31,660 bases of DNA from SZUA-230 sp964581095 (GCA_964581095.1 CAZONK010000009.1:1-31660); one strand, 5' to 3'; positions 1-9,064 are shown, numbered from the stretch's first letter. Notes: a model not told the origin generated them from the sequence alone. A program made the numbers and translations.

Positions 1-57
1 ATGCTGAAAACCTCTTAGACAAACCAAATAAGAAGAATATTGAAAACCCCTAAATGA

Positions 58-198
58 TACTTTCCCTTCTTTCTGGGACAGGTTCAAAACCCTTGCAAAA
101 TCACAGGAAGGAATTGCGACCGAGCTTATTCAGGAATATACATACTTCAAATTACCAAAGAAGATGGGTTTTACAGTACAAAGTTTGTTAAGAACTAA
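58..198 (+). pseudogene. Decayed 3' end of a secreted protein gene with a type IX secretion C-terminal sorting domain
   Basis: Frame 1 is open from 58 to a TAA at 196-198. It encodes 46 residues that include LGQVQNP, then GIYILQITKEDG, and end in TKFVKN. This matches the end of the Bacteroidota type IX secretion (Por) type A sorting domain, whose usual pattern is LLGqvv...sGiYilqi...G....kkfvKn. The same frame has stops at 16-18 and 55-57, and no good continuation of the domain is visible upstream in any single frame. The piece therefore looks like a pseudogene remnant, or a gene broken by one or more indels, for example in the AAAACCCC run at 43-50. It converges on the nuo operon. The family call rests on motif appearance only. 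Frame 2 (44-202) is also open and cannot be formally excluded. Confidence 0.5.
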
Positions 199-218
199 TT
201 GAAACCCTTATAAAGACA

Positions 219-644
219 CTACTTTTTCTTGCTCAGGTCCCAGTAGTTAGGTTCTGCTTCTGTTGTCAGCTGATTCCAATAGTCGGCTGTTACATGCTGG
301 CCCTCAAAAGTTCGTAACCTTCGCTGGTAAACCATTACAACAGGATTGAAGGTTATATCGGTAACCCCTACCATCCATGTTGGAGGCAGAAATTCAGGTT
401 CTATTGGTTCTATTGGTTCCTTTGACTCTTCTGGCTCCTGTGGTTCTTCGCCTTCCACCGGTGGAGGTACCGGTACGGGTTTGGGGGTGGGGGGCAATTC
501 CTCGGAAAGAACTTCATACCCATTGAATTCCAATAACTTTGTCAGGAAGTCCTTACGGTCTTCACTTGCAGCATCGTCAACCAATCGTACCCTGGTTTCA
601 CCAATTTCTTTTTCAATATGCTTTCCTTTGTTAATAAACGCCAT
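219..644 (-). CDS. Unrecognised small protein with a Pro/Glu-rich linker, last gene of the nuo operon
   Basis: This encodes 141 residues and starts 9 nt after the nuoN stop, so it is almost certainly co-transcribed as the last gene of the complex I operon. I do not recognise a named family. Three parts are visible. Residues 1-49 are charged and probably folded. Residues 50-90 are a low-complexity linker rich in Pro and Glu (PKPVPVPPP, then repeated EPIEPIEPE). Residues 91-141 are aromatic-rich (VGVTDITFNPVV, YWNQL, NYWDLSKKK). There is no signal peptide or membrane segment, so it should be cytoplasmic. The position suggests a possible accessory or assembly factor for complex I, but that is inference from neighbourhood only. 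That it is a real gene is supported by the in-operon spacing and by one uninterrupted frame with distinct compositional blocks. Confidence 0.75.
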   Translation of the reverse strand: MAFINKGKHIEKEIGETRVRLVDDAASEDRKDFLTKLLEFNGYEVLSEELPPTPKPVPVPPPVEGEEPQEPEESKEPIEPIEPEFLPPTWMVGVTDITFNPVVMVYQRRLRTFEGQHVTADYWNQLTTEAEPNYWDLSKKK

Positions 645-653
645 AGCAAAAAA

Positions 654-2090
654 TTAATGAATGAAAGAAAATACAAGACCTCCTAAATCCACAATGTGAT
701 CAAAGACTACACCAAAGAATCCTGTGACTATGATACCCAACACGCAAAGAACCAAACTCAATTTCATTGGCCAATTACTTTGAAAGGCAGGAATCGGATT
801 TTCTGATTTATCTATAAACATTGCTTTTATTATCAGCAGGTAATAATAGAGTGAAATTATGGTATTCAAAACTGCAATTAAAACCAGGATATAGTATCCT
901 TTTTCCGCAGCAGCGGCAAATAAGAAAAACTTTCCAAAGAATCCTGCCAAAGGAGGTATTCCCGCCAATGAAAACATAGCCAACATCATAACCAGGCTGA
1001 GCTTCGGATTTGTTTTGTAAAAACCTTTGTAGTCGTCAATTGATTCTTTACCAGTTTCAGATGAAATTGTTGCCGCTACTCCGAAAGCACCAAGATTGGA
1101 AAACATATAAACCAATACAAAATATACAACAGTGCCTATTCCAAATGCCGAGTTGTTAAGCACTCCAAGCATAATAAATCCTGCCTGTGCAATGGATGAA
1201 AAGGCTAGAAACCTTTTGATGTTGCGTTGTCGTATTGCAAACAAGTTACCAATGGTGATTGTAAGAATTATGATAATGTAAATCAGTGGGTCCCAATATT
1301 CATTTAAGGCCCCGAATACTGTATTTAATACAATTAGCATAATAAAAACTGCAGCTCCCTTTGAAACTACCGACAAATAAGAAGTAACATTAATTGGCGA
1401 CCCTTCATACACATCCGCCGCCCATAAATGGAATGGTACAAGCGATATTTTAAAACTCAATCCGGTAAAAAACAAAATAAGGCCCAGTATCGACAATGCT
1501 GAAGTGTCTATCGCCTGAATAACATCTGCAAAATATAATGATCCGGCAACACTGTAAACCAGGGTTATTCCAAACAGCAATATTCCTGACGAGAACGAAG
1601 CAAGTAGTATAAATTTTATCCCTGCTTCTGCAGACTTACTTTTATTGCTTTCGTATGCAGCAAGAGCAGCCAGTGGAATTGTGGCCAACTCAAGGCCAAT
1701 ATAAAACATGATGAAATGGGTTGAAGATATCATATATCCCATTCCAATAAGGGTTGATAAAAGCAGAATAATAAATTCGCCAGACCGATATTTCTGATCA
1801 CCCTGACCCAGCCAACCCCATGCCTGTAACAGTACAAGCAATGTTGCAAAATTCAGGATGGATTTCATTGCCACCTGCATAGGCCCTGTATAGTACATTC
1901 CACCAAAAAGAGAGCCAGATGATGCGGGGATAAAACCAGCTATTGTAACCAGAAATACCAGAACCAAAGAAAACCCATAAAACCCTTTCCGGTTTTCTTT
2001 ATCAAAAGCTATATCGGCGATAAGTATCAGCACCAGTGCTACTATTAAAAGCAGCTCATTTCGCATTAATAAAATGTCAGTAAAACTCAT
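654..2090 (-). CDS. nuoN: NADH-quinone oxidoreductase subunit N (complex I)
   Basis: This is an antiporter-like membrane subunit of complex I that forms part of the proton-pumping arm. It has 478 residues, normal for NuoN, and is hydrophobic throughout with about 13-14 predicted membrane helices. The region VPFHLWAADVYEGSP followed by a Ser/Lys-containing helix (SVVSKGAAVF) is the conserved core shared by NuoL, NuoM, NuoN and Mrp antiporters, and contains the lysine of the ion path. The ATG at 2088-2090 lies 21 nt after the nuoM stop. It is followed by the small proline-rich protein gene. Order relative to nuoL and nuoM is the standard L-M-N. Confidence 0.96.
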   Translation of the reverse strand: MSFTDILLMRNELLLIVALVLILIADIAFDKENRKGFYGFSLVLVFLVTIAGFIPASSGSLFGGMYYTGPMQVAMKSILNFATLLVLLQAWGWLGQGDQKYRSGEFIILLLSTLIGMGYMISSTHFIMFYIGLELATIPLAALAAYESNKSKSAEAGIKFILLASFSSGILLFGITLVYSVAGSLYFADVIQAIDTSALSILGLILFFTGLSFKISLVPFHLWAADVYEGSPINVTSYLSVVSKGAAVFIMLIVLNTVFGALNEYWDPLIYIIIILTITIGNLFAIRQRNIKRFLAFSSIAQAGFIMLGVLNNSAFGIGTVVYFVLVYMFSNLGAFGVAATISSETGKESIDDYKGFYKTNPKLSLVMMLAMFSLAGIPPLAGFFGKFFLFAAAAEKGYYILVLIAVLNTIISLYYYLLIIKAMFIDKSENPIPAFQSNWPMKLSLVLCVLGIIVTGFFGVVFDHIVDLGGLVFSFIH

Positions 2091-2111
2091 TTTATTGCTT
2101 TTCTAAATTCA

Positions 2112-3602
2112 TTAATTCAACCTCAACATTATTGGCTCCAAACTATCAATAATCATTTCACTCAACCACAGTGGCATTGTACCAATGGCTGTTATAAAAA
2201 TGATCAAGGTAATAACCGCCAGTTTTTCGTGCCATGCAGCATCAGTAAATTCTTTATAAGAGTCGTTCTTTAATTCACCCATCAGCATTTTACCCACAAC
2301 GCGTAAAACATATACCGCCGCTACTACAATAGAGGAGACAGCAATAATAGTAAACACCCTGTGGAATGTATCCGGATGGCTAAATGCACCAATAAATATT
2401 GCCAGTTCAGCTACAAATCCACTAAATCCCGGAAGTCCAAGTGAAGCTAAACCTGCAATAACATACGCAGCCGATAGAAATGGCATCACTTTCATCAGGC
2501 CACGCATTTCACTCACGATCCGTGTGTGGGTTTTCCCATAGATCATGCCGATCAAAGCAAAGAATAGGGCAGTGATCAACCCATGCGATATCATTTGCAA
2601 AACGGCTCCATTAAGTGCCGTTTTGGTTAGCATTAGTAATGCAAACAAAATCAACCCTACATGACTAACAGATGAATAGGCATTGATGTATTTCAAATCT
2701 TTTTGCATAACGGCACTTAACGCGCCGTAAATTACACCTATACCTACAAATACCAGGAAGAAATCAGCCATCGCAATTGCGGCATCGGGCAAGAGGTATA
2801 TTCCTACTTTTAGAACCCCATAGCCACCCAGTTTCATCAAAACCCCGGCGTGAAGCATTGATACAGCCGTGGGTGCAGAAGCATGACCATCAGGGGACCA
2901 GGTGTGGAATGGGAATAAAGCACTTATTACCCCAAATCCAATAAATACAAACGGAAAGAAGAACTTTTGTACATCTACCGGAATATTAACCTTTGATATT
3001 TCAAGAATATTGAACGTAAGTGCCCCTCCTTCGGGGGCGGAATTAAAATAGATGCCTAAAATACCAACGATAAGAATAGCCGAGGCACCCATCAACATGA
3101 TTGTAAGTTTCATCGCCGAGTATTCCTTCGGGCCAGTTCCCCAAATCCCGATAAGTAAATACATGGGTATTACAGCTACCTCAAAAAACAGGAATAGTGT
3201 AAATAGATCAAGTGAAATAAAGAACCCAAATACACCACCTGCAAGTAGAATCAGCCAGATAAAAAATTCTTTTGCGAGATCTTTTATAAGCCAGGAAGCA
3301 AATACACCAGAAAAAATAACAACACCGGTCAACACAATCAAGCCTACCGATATGCCATCCACTCCTACAGTATAATGGATATGGAGCGATTCATACCAGG
3401 TGTAATCTTTGTAAAAAAGGACTTCCGCAACATTCCCTGCTTTTCGTTCTGCACTATATGCAAACCATAGCCAAAAAGTCATCAGAAGCTGAATTGTCAT
3501 CCCAATCGCCGATACTATGCGCGCCTTCATGGCATCCTTCACCACCACAATACCGATCAGGGTAATGAGTGGAATGATTATCAAAAGATTTAGATTATAC
3601 AT
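2112..3602 (-). CDS. nuoM: NADH-quinone oxidoreductase subunit M (complex I)
   Basis: This is the second antiporter-like membrane subunit of complex I. It has 496 residues, in the NuoM range, and many hydrophobic helices. A diagnostic stretch is LFPFHTWSPDGHASAPTAVS followed by MLHAGVLMKLGGYG, the proton-translocation core of the NuoM family. Another conserved piece is YSSVSHVGLI in the following helix pair. The helix FFFEVAVIPMYLLIGIWG contains the conserved glutamate used in proton pumping. The start codon is 8 nt after the nuoL stop. Nothing is truncated or missing that I can see. Confidence 0.97.
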   Translation of the reverse strand: MYNLNLLIIIPLITLIGIVVVKDAMKARIVSAIGMTIQLLMTFWLWFAYSAERKAGNVAEVLFYKDYTWYESLHIHYTVGVDGISVGLIVLTGVVIFSGVFASWLIKDLAKEFFIWLILLAGGVFGFFISLDLFTLFLFFEVAVIPMYLLIGIWGTGPKEYSAMKLTIMLMGASAILIVGILGIYFNSAPEGGALTFNILEISKVNIPVDVQKFFFPFVFIGFGVISALFPFHTWSPDGHASAPTAVSMLHAGVLMKLGGYGVLKVGIYLLPDAAIAMADFFLVFVGIGVIYGALSAVMQKDLKYINAYSSVSHVGLILFALLMLTKTALNGAVLQMISHGLITALFFALIGMIYGKTHTRIVSEMRGLMKVMPFLSAAYVIAGLASLGLPGFSGFVAELAIFIGAFSHPDTFHRVFTIIAVSSIVVAAVYVLRVVGKMLMGELKNDSYKEFTDAAWHEKLAVITLIIFITAIGTMPLWLSEMIIDSLEPIMLRLN

Positions 3603-3610
3603 AGTATCTA

Positions 3611-5524
3611 TTAATTCGATTGATTAAAAAGAAAAATTAGTGTGAAAATCAATACCCCTGCAAGAAACATATAGGCATATTGATGAACATTTCCCGATTG
3701 TAATTTTCGGATCCTATAGGAAATTGCAACGGTAACATTGCCTGTCAGATTCATAAATCCATCGACAAACTTCTTGTCAAACCAGGCGATGGTACCCGCT
3801 ATATATTTAAATATTATAGTTTTCGTGATATAGATATAAATTTCATCGATATAGAACTTATTTAATGTTAACCTGTAGAACCCACCAATGGAAGCTGCCA
3901 GTTTTTGAGATTTATCACTTTCTTTTTTATAAAGCGCATAGGCAATGAATATTCCTGCAAATGCAATTCCAACAGAGGCAAGGGCAATATTCCAGTGAAA
4001 ATGTGTTTCGAAAGGAAGGCCATCCGAGGTGACAAGTTTTGTAAATGGTAAAAAACCAGCGAAGGCTGCTCCAATTGCAAGGATGATCAATGGTATCGTC
4101 ATTGATAATGGGGATTCATGCACATTTTCATTCGCTGACTCTTTGTTCCAGAATACGCTGAAATACAACCTGAACATATAGAAGGCAGTTAATCCTGCTA
4201 CCAGGTATTCGACCACGAAGAAAAGCATATTTGATTGATATGCAGCTACAAGAATTTCGTCTTTGCTGAAGAATCCAGAGAATGGAGGTATTCCTGATAT
4301 TGCCAATGTGGCAATAAGAAATGTTATATGTGTAATTGGTAATTTCTTTCGAAGCCCGCCCATGTCTTTCATTTCGTTGCTATGAACGGCATGTATAATT
4401 GAGCCTGCACCCAGGAATAATAGTGCTTTAAAGAACGCGTGTGTAAACAGGTGGAACATTGACGCTGTAAAACCAAGACCTTCTACCCCTCCATAACCGG
4501 CAACGCCCAATGCCAGCATCATATAGCCTATTTGGGAGATTGTAGAATACGCCAGGATCTTTTTAATATCCGTTTGAACAATGGCAATTATTGCTGCAAA
4601 CAATGAAGTAAATGCTCCTACATATGCTACTACTTCAAGAGCTTCGGGTGCTCCAATGGCATAAACAGGAAACATCCTGGCAACCAGATAAACACCTGCA
4701 ACCACCATAGTAGCAGCGTGGATGAGGGCTGAGACAGGGGTTGGGCCTTCCATGGCATCAGGAAGCCAAACATGAAACGGGAACATGGCTGATTTACCTG
4801 CACCTCCAATAAACATTAATACCATCGCTACCGTAAGTGTAGAGAATCCCAGGAATGTACCTCCCATGGGTTGAGAAAGAGCAGGCCCATCCAATGCAGT
4901 AACCTCAAGAAAATTGAAGGTGCCTGTGTGGTAAGAGAACAACAAAATGCCAATAAGAAATGCCATATCAGCAAATCGTGTAACAATGAAAGCTTTTTTT
5001 GCTGCCGCAATAGCCGACGGCTTTCTGAAATAGTAACCAATAAGTAAATAGGATGAAATTCCAACCAACTCCCAGAAAATATAAATCTGTATGAGATTCG
5101 TAGCCAGTACTAGCCCAATCATTGCAAATGAGAATAAGGAAAGGAAAGTGAAATAACGAGCATACCCTCCTTCACCTTTCATATATCCTGTACTATAAAT
5201 ATGCACCATGAAAGAAACAGTGGATACTACTACCAGCATCATGATGGATATTGAATCCAGCAATAGTCCAAAATCAACGGTAAGTGTATCCGTAAATTTA
5301 ATCCAGGTCCCAATTGGAATTATAAATGAACTTGCTGCTTCTGAATGGCTGAGAAAGAAATACTGTAATGCAGCCCAATAAGATAAAAGTGTAGTGATAG
5401 CAATAGCTCCAATTGAAATACCCGCAGATATATTGGCTTTCAATTTGCCGTGCAGCAATCCTGTAATCAGAAACGCTACAAAAGGTAAAACCAGGATCCA
5501 GATTGTATATTGATAATTTTCCAT
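3611..5524 (-). CDS. nuoL: NADH-quinone oxidoreductase subunit L (complex I)
   Basis: This is the largest antiporter-like subunit and sits at the distal end of the membrane arm. In this family it carries the long amphipathic lateral helix and a C-terminal helix. It has 637 residues, close to the usual 610-650. Family motifs include FPFHVWLPDAMEGPTPVSAL, then IHAATMVVAGVYL, and YSTISQIGYMMLALG. The last ~100 residues, after the helix near ALYKKES, contain the region typical of the lateral helix (NKFYIDEIYIYITK). The ATG follows the nuoK stop by 7 nt and the gene is followed by nuoM after 8 nt, indicating tight translational packing. Confidence 0.97.
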   Translation of the reverse strand: MENYQYTIWILVLPFVAFLITGLLHGKLKANISAGISIGAIAITTLLSYWAALQYFFLSHSEAASSFIIPIGTWIKFTDTLTVDFGLLLDSISIMMLVVVSTVSFMVHIYSTGYMKGEGGYARYFTFLSLFSFAMIGLVLATNLIQIYIFWELVGISSYLLIGYYFRKPSAIAAAKKAFIVTRFADMAFLIGILLFSYHTGTFNFLEVTALDGPALSQPMGGTFLGFSTLTVAMVLMFIGGAGKSAMFPFHVWLPDAMEGPTPVSALIHAATMVVAGVYLVARMFPVYAIGAPEALEVVAYVGAFTSLFAAIIAIVQTDIKKILAYSTISQIGYMMLALGVAGYGGVEGLGFTASMFHLFTHAFFKALLFLGAGSIIHAVHSNEMKDMGGLRKKLPITHITFLIATLAISGIPPFSGFFSKDEILVAAYQSNMLFFVVEYLVAGLTAFYMFRLYFSVFWNKESANENVHESPLSMTIPLIILAIGAAFAGFLPFTKLVTSDGLPFETHFHWNIALASVGIAFAGIFIAYALYKKESDKSQKLAASIGGFYRLTLNKFYIDEIYIYITKTIIFKYIAGTIAWFDKKFVDGFMNLTGNVTVAISYRIRKLQSGNVHQYAYMFLAGVLIFTLIFLFNQSN

Positions 5525-5531
5525 AGTGATA

Positions 5532-5849
5532 TCAATATTTCATTTCGTTTACTTCATCCACATCAATGGATTTAATATTTCTGTACAAATTGATAAATAT
5601 TGCAATTGCCACGGCAGCTTCTGCTGCTGCAATGCCGATTACGAACAGTGTGAAAAAGTGACCTTCGAGATGTTCAGGGAACATGTACTTATTGATGGCG
5701 ACAAAATTTATATTTACTGCATTAAGGATGAGTTCAATACTGATCAACATATGAATCATGTTTCTTCTTGTGAGAAAGCCATAGACACCGGCAAAAAACA
5801 AGATTGTACTCAGAATCAAAATATGTGATAAAGGAATACTTTCAATCAT
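5532..5849 (-). CDS. nuoK: NADH-quinone oxidoreductase subunit K (complex I)
   Basis: This is a small three-helix membrane subunit of complex I, homologous to MrpC. It has 105 residues (about 100 is usual). The two buried glutamates essential in the family are present: Glu39 in ISIELILNAVNINF and Glu77 in IGIAAAEAAVAIAIF. The gene overlaps the end of nuoJ by 8 nt (5842-5849), typical of this operon. The opposite-strand reading frame of similar length is a shadow. Confidence 0.97.
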   Translation of the reverse strand: MIESIPLSHILILSTILFFAGVYGFLTRRNMIHMLISIELILNAVNINFVAINKYMFPEHLEGHFFTLFVIGIAAAEAAVAIAIFINLYRNIKSIDVDEVNEMKY

Positions 5850-6363
5850 GATCCACTTTTTTTACTCGTTTTGCAATAACAATAGCTGCAATCATGGCAG
5901 CAAGCAACAATATACTTATGACTTCAAACGGAAGCACATAACCATACTTTTCGTAACTCAGCAATGCATTTCCAATATCTTTTACTGTAATTTCTTCTCC
6001 AGCTTCAGGTACAATTTTGAAAGCATGTCCATAAATTACACTAATGAAAACACCTGCTCCAATAATTGAAGCCATAGCCGACAATACGGCTGCCATTGGT
6101 GAAACAACCTGAAGTTTTTCATTAATATGGCTTGTAAGTAAAATAGAGAAAATTATCAATACCAGGATTCCTCCCATGTAAACTACTATTTGAACCGCGG
6201 CAAGAAACATATAATCCATCACAATATAGAAAAGCGCGACACCAATCAGGACAACAAGTAAGTAAATGGCTGAACGTAACAGTTTAGTAGAGGTAACTGC
6301 CATAATAGCAAAGACTACCATGAACGCTGCAACAAAATAGAATGAAATTGCAAATACAGACAT
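5842..6363 (-). CDS. nuoJ: NADH-quinone oxidoreductase subunit J (complex I)
   Basis: This is a membrane subunit of complex I next to the quinone-site module, homologous to mitochondrial ND6. It has 173 residues and about five predicted helices. The helix 3 region IVVYMGGILVLIIFSILLT carries the conserved Tyr-Met-Gly-Gly signature of the NuoJ pi-bulge helix. The start codon overlaps the nuoI stop as TAATG, a one-base overlap, so the two are probably translationally coupled. The C-terminus ends in a basic tail (AKRVKKVDHD), as expected on the cytoplasmic side. Confidence 0.96.
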   Translation of the reverse strand: MSVFAISFYFVAAFMVVFAIMAVTSTKLLRSAIYLLVVLIGVALFYIVMDYMFLAAVQIVVYMGGILVLIIFSILLTSHINEKLQVVSPMAAVLSAMASIIGAGVFISVIYGHAFKIVPEAGEEITVKDIGNALLSYEKYGYVLPFEVISILLLAAMIAAIVIAKRVKKVDHD

Positions 6364-6839
6364 TACCGAACCCCCTCCATAAGTTTAGACCCTGGTTTGT
6401 TGAGAACTTTCGTAAGTTTTGATCTATCGAAAACAGCGTGTTCAAAATCCTGCGACATTTTTATGGCATCTGTTGGGCAGGAAAGAATACACAAATTACA
6501 AAAGGTGCACATTGATAGATGATATACGAACTTATCAATAACTTTTTTCTTTTTTCCATCCACTTCAATTCGCTTCGAAATAATTTCGATGGTACCATTC
6601 GGGCAGGCTACTTCGCACGCTGAACAGCCTGTACACCGATGATCGTTTTCCTCATTATGGGTTAGTACAACTTCCCCCCGAAACATATCGAACATCTTGA
6701 GAGTTTCCCTGTTTTCCGGATATTGTTGCGTGATTATTTCCTTGGGATGAGAAATATAATGACCTGTAATAGCCATTCCTTTTACAAGCGTGCCCAGGCC
6801 TTGAAATATCTCTTTAATATATTTAAAAACTGATCCCAT
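6363..6839 (-). CDS. nuoI: NADH-quinone oxidoreductase subunit I, 2x[4Fe-4S] (complex I)
   Basis: This is the peripheral-arm subunit that carries clusters N6a and N6b and passes electrons on toward NuoB. It has 158 residues. Both ferredoxin-like motifs are intact: Cys69, Cys72, Cys75 and Cys79 (CTGCSACEVACP), and Cys111, Cys114, Cys117 and Cys121 (CTFCNLCILSCP). The N-terminal ~30 residues are amphipathic, as expected for membrane-surface contact. In a complex without NuoE, NuoF and NuoG this subunit would be the outermost visible iron-sulfur subunit. It is thus the likely place where an external donor such as ferredoxin docks, but that last step is inference. Confidence 0.97.
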   Translation of the reverse strand: MGSVFKYIKEIFQGLGTLVKGMAITGHYISHPKEIITQQYPENRETLKMFDMFRGEVVLTHNEENDHRCTGCSACEVACPNGTIEIISKRIEVDGKKKKVIDKFVYHLSMCTFCNLCILSCPTDAIKMSQDFEHAVFDRSKLTKVLNKPGSKLMEGVR

Positions 6840-6842
6840 AAT

Positions 6843-7925
6843 CTAAAAATGCCAACCCATTAGAACAATAAATGCCATGAGGATAATATTAATTAAGTTG
6901 ATTGGAAGCAGATATTTCCATTCCAATGTAAGTAACTGATCTATCCGGAGTCTTGGAAAAGTCCATTTAAACCACATCATCATAAATATCAGGAATATTA
7001 CTTTTCCAAAAAACCAAAAAATCGGAGGAATGAAATCCATAACCGCATTGAATCCTTCCCAGGCCCCAATATGAAAGGGCATCCAGCCACCTAAAAATAC
7101 GGTGGCTCCGATTCCAGCAATGATGAACATGTTCACAAATTCAGCGAGGAAGAAAAATGCGAATTTCAAACCCGAGTATTCGGTATGAAATCCTGCTGTT
7201 AATTCAGATTCAGCTTCGGGTAAGTCAAATGGGCCCCTGTTTGCTTCAGCGGTACCCGCTATCATAAAAATGATGAACGCAATTACCGCGGGTATGTGAC
7301 CCCTGAAAATCCACCAGCCCGCTTCCTGGCTTGCAATGATCTCAGAAAATTGAAGGCTGCCGGCTAAAACCACAATGGTAAGTAATGACAAACCCACCGA
7401 TAACTCGTAACTCACAACTTGTGCACCGCTACGCATGGCCCCAATCAAAGAATATTTATTGTCACTCGACCATCCCGCGATAAGAATCCCGATAACACCA
7501 ATTGAAGAAACAGCTGTCAGGTATAAGATCCCAATATCAAAATCGAGTGCATGCAATCCTTTGGCAAAGGGCAATGCGCCGAGTGCCATAAAAGATGATA
7601 GTATAATTATAAAGGGAGCAAGGTTAAACAAAAACTTATCCGCGTTTTTCGTTACCAATGGTTCCTTAAAGATCAATTTCACCGCATCCGCTGCTGTTTG
7701 TGCTATCCCATACCATCCTACACGCATGGGGCCCAAACGTAGTTGGAAAAATGCAGCAACCTTTCGTTCTGCGTACACCAGTAGGAGGCCAAGAATTGTA
7801 AACAAGATCATAAATGCAAATGCAATGATCACAAATTCGACGATAGTTGTAGCTGTAGGCGACAGGCTGGCACTTAAGCTATTATGAATTGATTCGGTCA
7901 GGCCGGTAAAATCGTATATATCCAT
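6843..7925 (-). CDS. nuoH: NADH-quinone oxidoreductase subunit H (complex I)
   Basis: This membrane subunit forms much of the quinone-binding chamber and links the peripheral and membrane arms. It has 360 residues, slightly longer than E. coli NuoH. Family signatures are VYAERKVAAFFQLRLGPMRVG near the first helix, the loop RGPFDLPEAESELTAGF followed by HTEYSG, and a C-terminal MMWFKWTFPRLRIDQL. The acidic residues of the EAESE loop, needed for quinone chemistry coupling, are present. The start lies 2 nt after the nuoD stop. It is preceded by nuoD rather than nuoG, so the E-F-G block is missing from the usual D-E-F-G-H order. Confidence 0.97.
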   Translation of the reverse strand: MDIYDFTGLTESIHNSLSASLSPTATTIVEFVIIAFAFMILFTILGLLLVYAERKVAAFFQLRLGPMRVGWYGIAQTAADAVKLIFKEPLVTKNADKFLFNLAPFIIILSSFMALGALPFAKGLHALDFDIGILYLTAVSSIGVIGILIAGWSSDNKYSLIGAMRSGAQVVSYELSVGLSLLTIVVLAGSLQFSEIIASQEAGWWIFRGHIPAVIAFIIFMIAGTAEANRGPFDLPEAESELTAGFHTEYSGLKFAFFFLAEFVNMFIIAGIGATVFLGGWMPFHIGAWEGFNAVMDFIPPIFWFFGKVIFLIFMMMWFKWTFPRLRIDQLLTLEWKYLLPINLINIILMAFIVLMGWHF

Positions 7926-7927
7926 AA

Positions 7928-9064
7928 CTATCTGTCTATATCAGGAATTACAAGATCCAATGTTGACATAATCGTGACCAGGTCAGCGATTTTTCCACCT
8001 TTGGCAATATGATTTAACGCTGAAAGATTTGAGAATCCCGGTGACCTGAATTTTAATCTGTAAGGACTCTTGCCTCCTTCACTTATAATATACACTCCGA
8101 ATTCACCTCTTGCAGTTTCCACTTTTTGATAATACTCCCCTTTGGGCAATTTTATCACAGCTTTTGTCTTTGCCTTAAATTCACCTTCCGGAATATTATC
8201 AATTAGCTGTTCAATGATTGACATTGACTCCCACATTTCATTTATGCGCACCTTGTATCTTGCAAATGAATCTCCTACTGTATCGAGCACTTCTTTGAAT
8301 TGAACCTGCGGATATGCACTATAAGGATTATGCTTTCTCACATCATTTGAAAATCCTGAAGCTCTTCCCGCAGGTCCTGTTACACCAAAAGAAATGGCAT
8401 CTTCTTTTGTCAAAATGCCTACACCCTCAGTCCTTAGCCGGAATATCACATTGTTTGAAAGTAATTGATCATATTCGGGTAGTTTCTTTTTAAAATGCTC
8501 AATAAACTCTTTGGTCCTTTTTTGAAAATTCGGATGAATATCAAACATCAATCCACCCGGCATATTATAACTCATTGTAAGGCGGGCGCCACAGGTCTCT
8601 TCAAAAATATCGTTGATTAACTCCCTGTCGCGGAACCCATAAAGAAAGGTTGTGATCGCCCCAAGGTCCATGCCCATTACCCCCCACCACAATTGATGTG
8701 AAGAAAGCCTTGTGAGCTCAGATATAATGGTCCTGATTACTTTCACCCGTTCAGGAATTTCAACCTCCAGCCCCTGTTCTACCGCAAGTGCAACAGCTTC
8801 GTTATTCATATGAGACGACAGGTAATCCATTCGGTCTGTAAGATGAATTATCTGTGGGTAGGTATCTTTCTCGCACATTTTCTCAATGCTGCGATGAATG
8901 TATCCCAAGTGGGGTTCAACTTTTATTACTTTCTCTCCTTCCAGAGTAAGTAGCAACCGAAGCACACCATGCGTTGAAGGGTGCTGGGGACCCATATTAA
9001 TGAAATACTCCTGGGTATCAAGTTCTTTGGATTTGGATGATTTTACAGGTACAGGTCCTTCCAT
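7928..9064 (-). CDS. nuoD: NADH-quinone oxidoreductase subunit D (complex I, 49-kDa subunit)
   Basis: This peripheral-arm subunit is related to the large subunit of [NiFe] hydrogenases and forms the quinone headgroup site with NuoB. It has 378 residues, of normal length for a stand-alone NuoD. Visible signatures are NMGPQHPSTHGVLRL (residues 23-37), GYIHRSIEKMCE, TDRMDYLSSHMNNE and a C-terminal DLVIPDIDR. NuoC and NuoD are separate genes here, unlike the fused NuoCD of many proteobacteria and some Bacteroidota. The start is 4 nt after the nuoC stop. Confidence 0.97.
   Translation of the reverse strand: MEGPVPVKSSKSKELDTQEYFINMGPQHPSTHGVLRLLLTLEGEKVIKVEPHLGYIHRSIEKMCEKDTYPQIIHLTDRMDYLSSHMNNEAVALAVEQGLEVEIPERVKVIRTIISELTRLSSHQLWWGVMGMDLGAITTFLYGFRDRELINDIFEETCGARLTMSYNMPGGLMFDIHPNFQKRTKEFIEHFKKKLPEYDQLLSNNVIFRLRTEGVGILTKEDAISFGVTGPAGRASGFSNDVRKHNPYSAYPQVQFKEVLDTVGDSFARYKVRINEMWESMSIIEQLIDNIPEGEFKAKTKAVIKLPKGEYYQKVETARGEFGVYIISEGGKSPYRLKFRSPGFSNLSALNHIAKGGKIADLVTIMSTLDLVIPDIDR

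Noticed and set aside
44..202. Frame 2 open stretch at the left edge as an alternative coding end
   Set aside because: It is as long as the frame 1 stretch but has no family resemblance, whereas frame 1 has the sorting-domain ending. Kept only as an alternative.
346..657. Plus-strand reading frame with Ser/Gly repeats
   Set aside because: It is the antisense of the Pro/Glu-rich linker of the minus-strand gene 219-644; the repeats are the complement of proline codons and it lacks any family features.
3868..5064. Short minus-strand frames inside nuoL
   Set aside because: Out-of-frame shadows of the membrane subunit; their leucine-rich look reflects the hydrophobic codons of NuoL read in another frame.
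7435..7887. 150-codon plus-strand frame opposite nuoH
   Set aside because: Antisense shadow of the conserved NuoH N-terminal region; no export signal or family motif.
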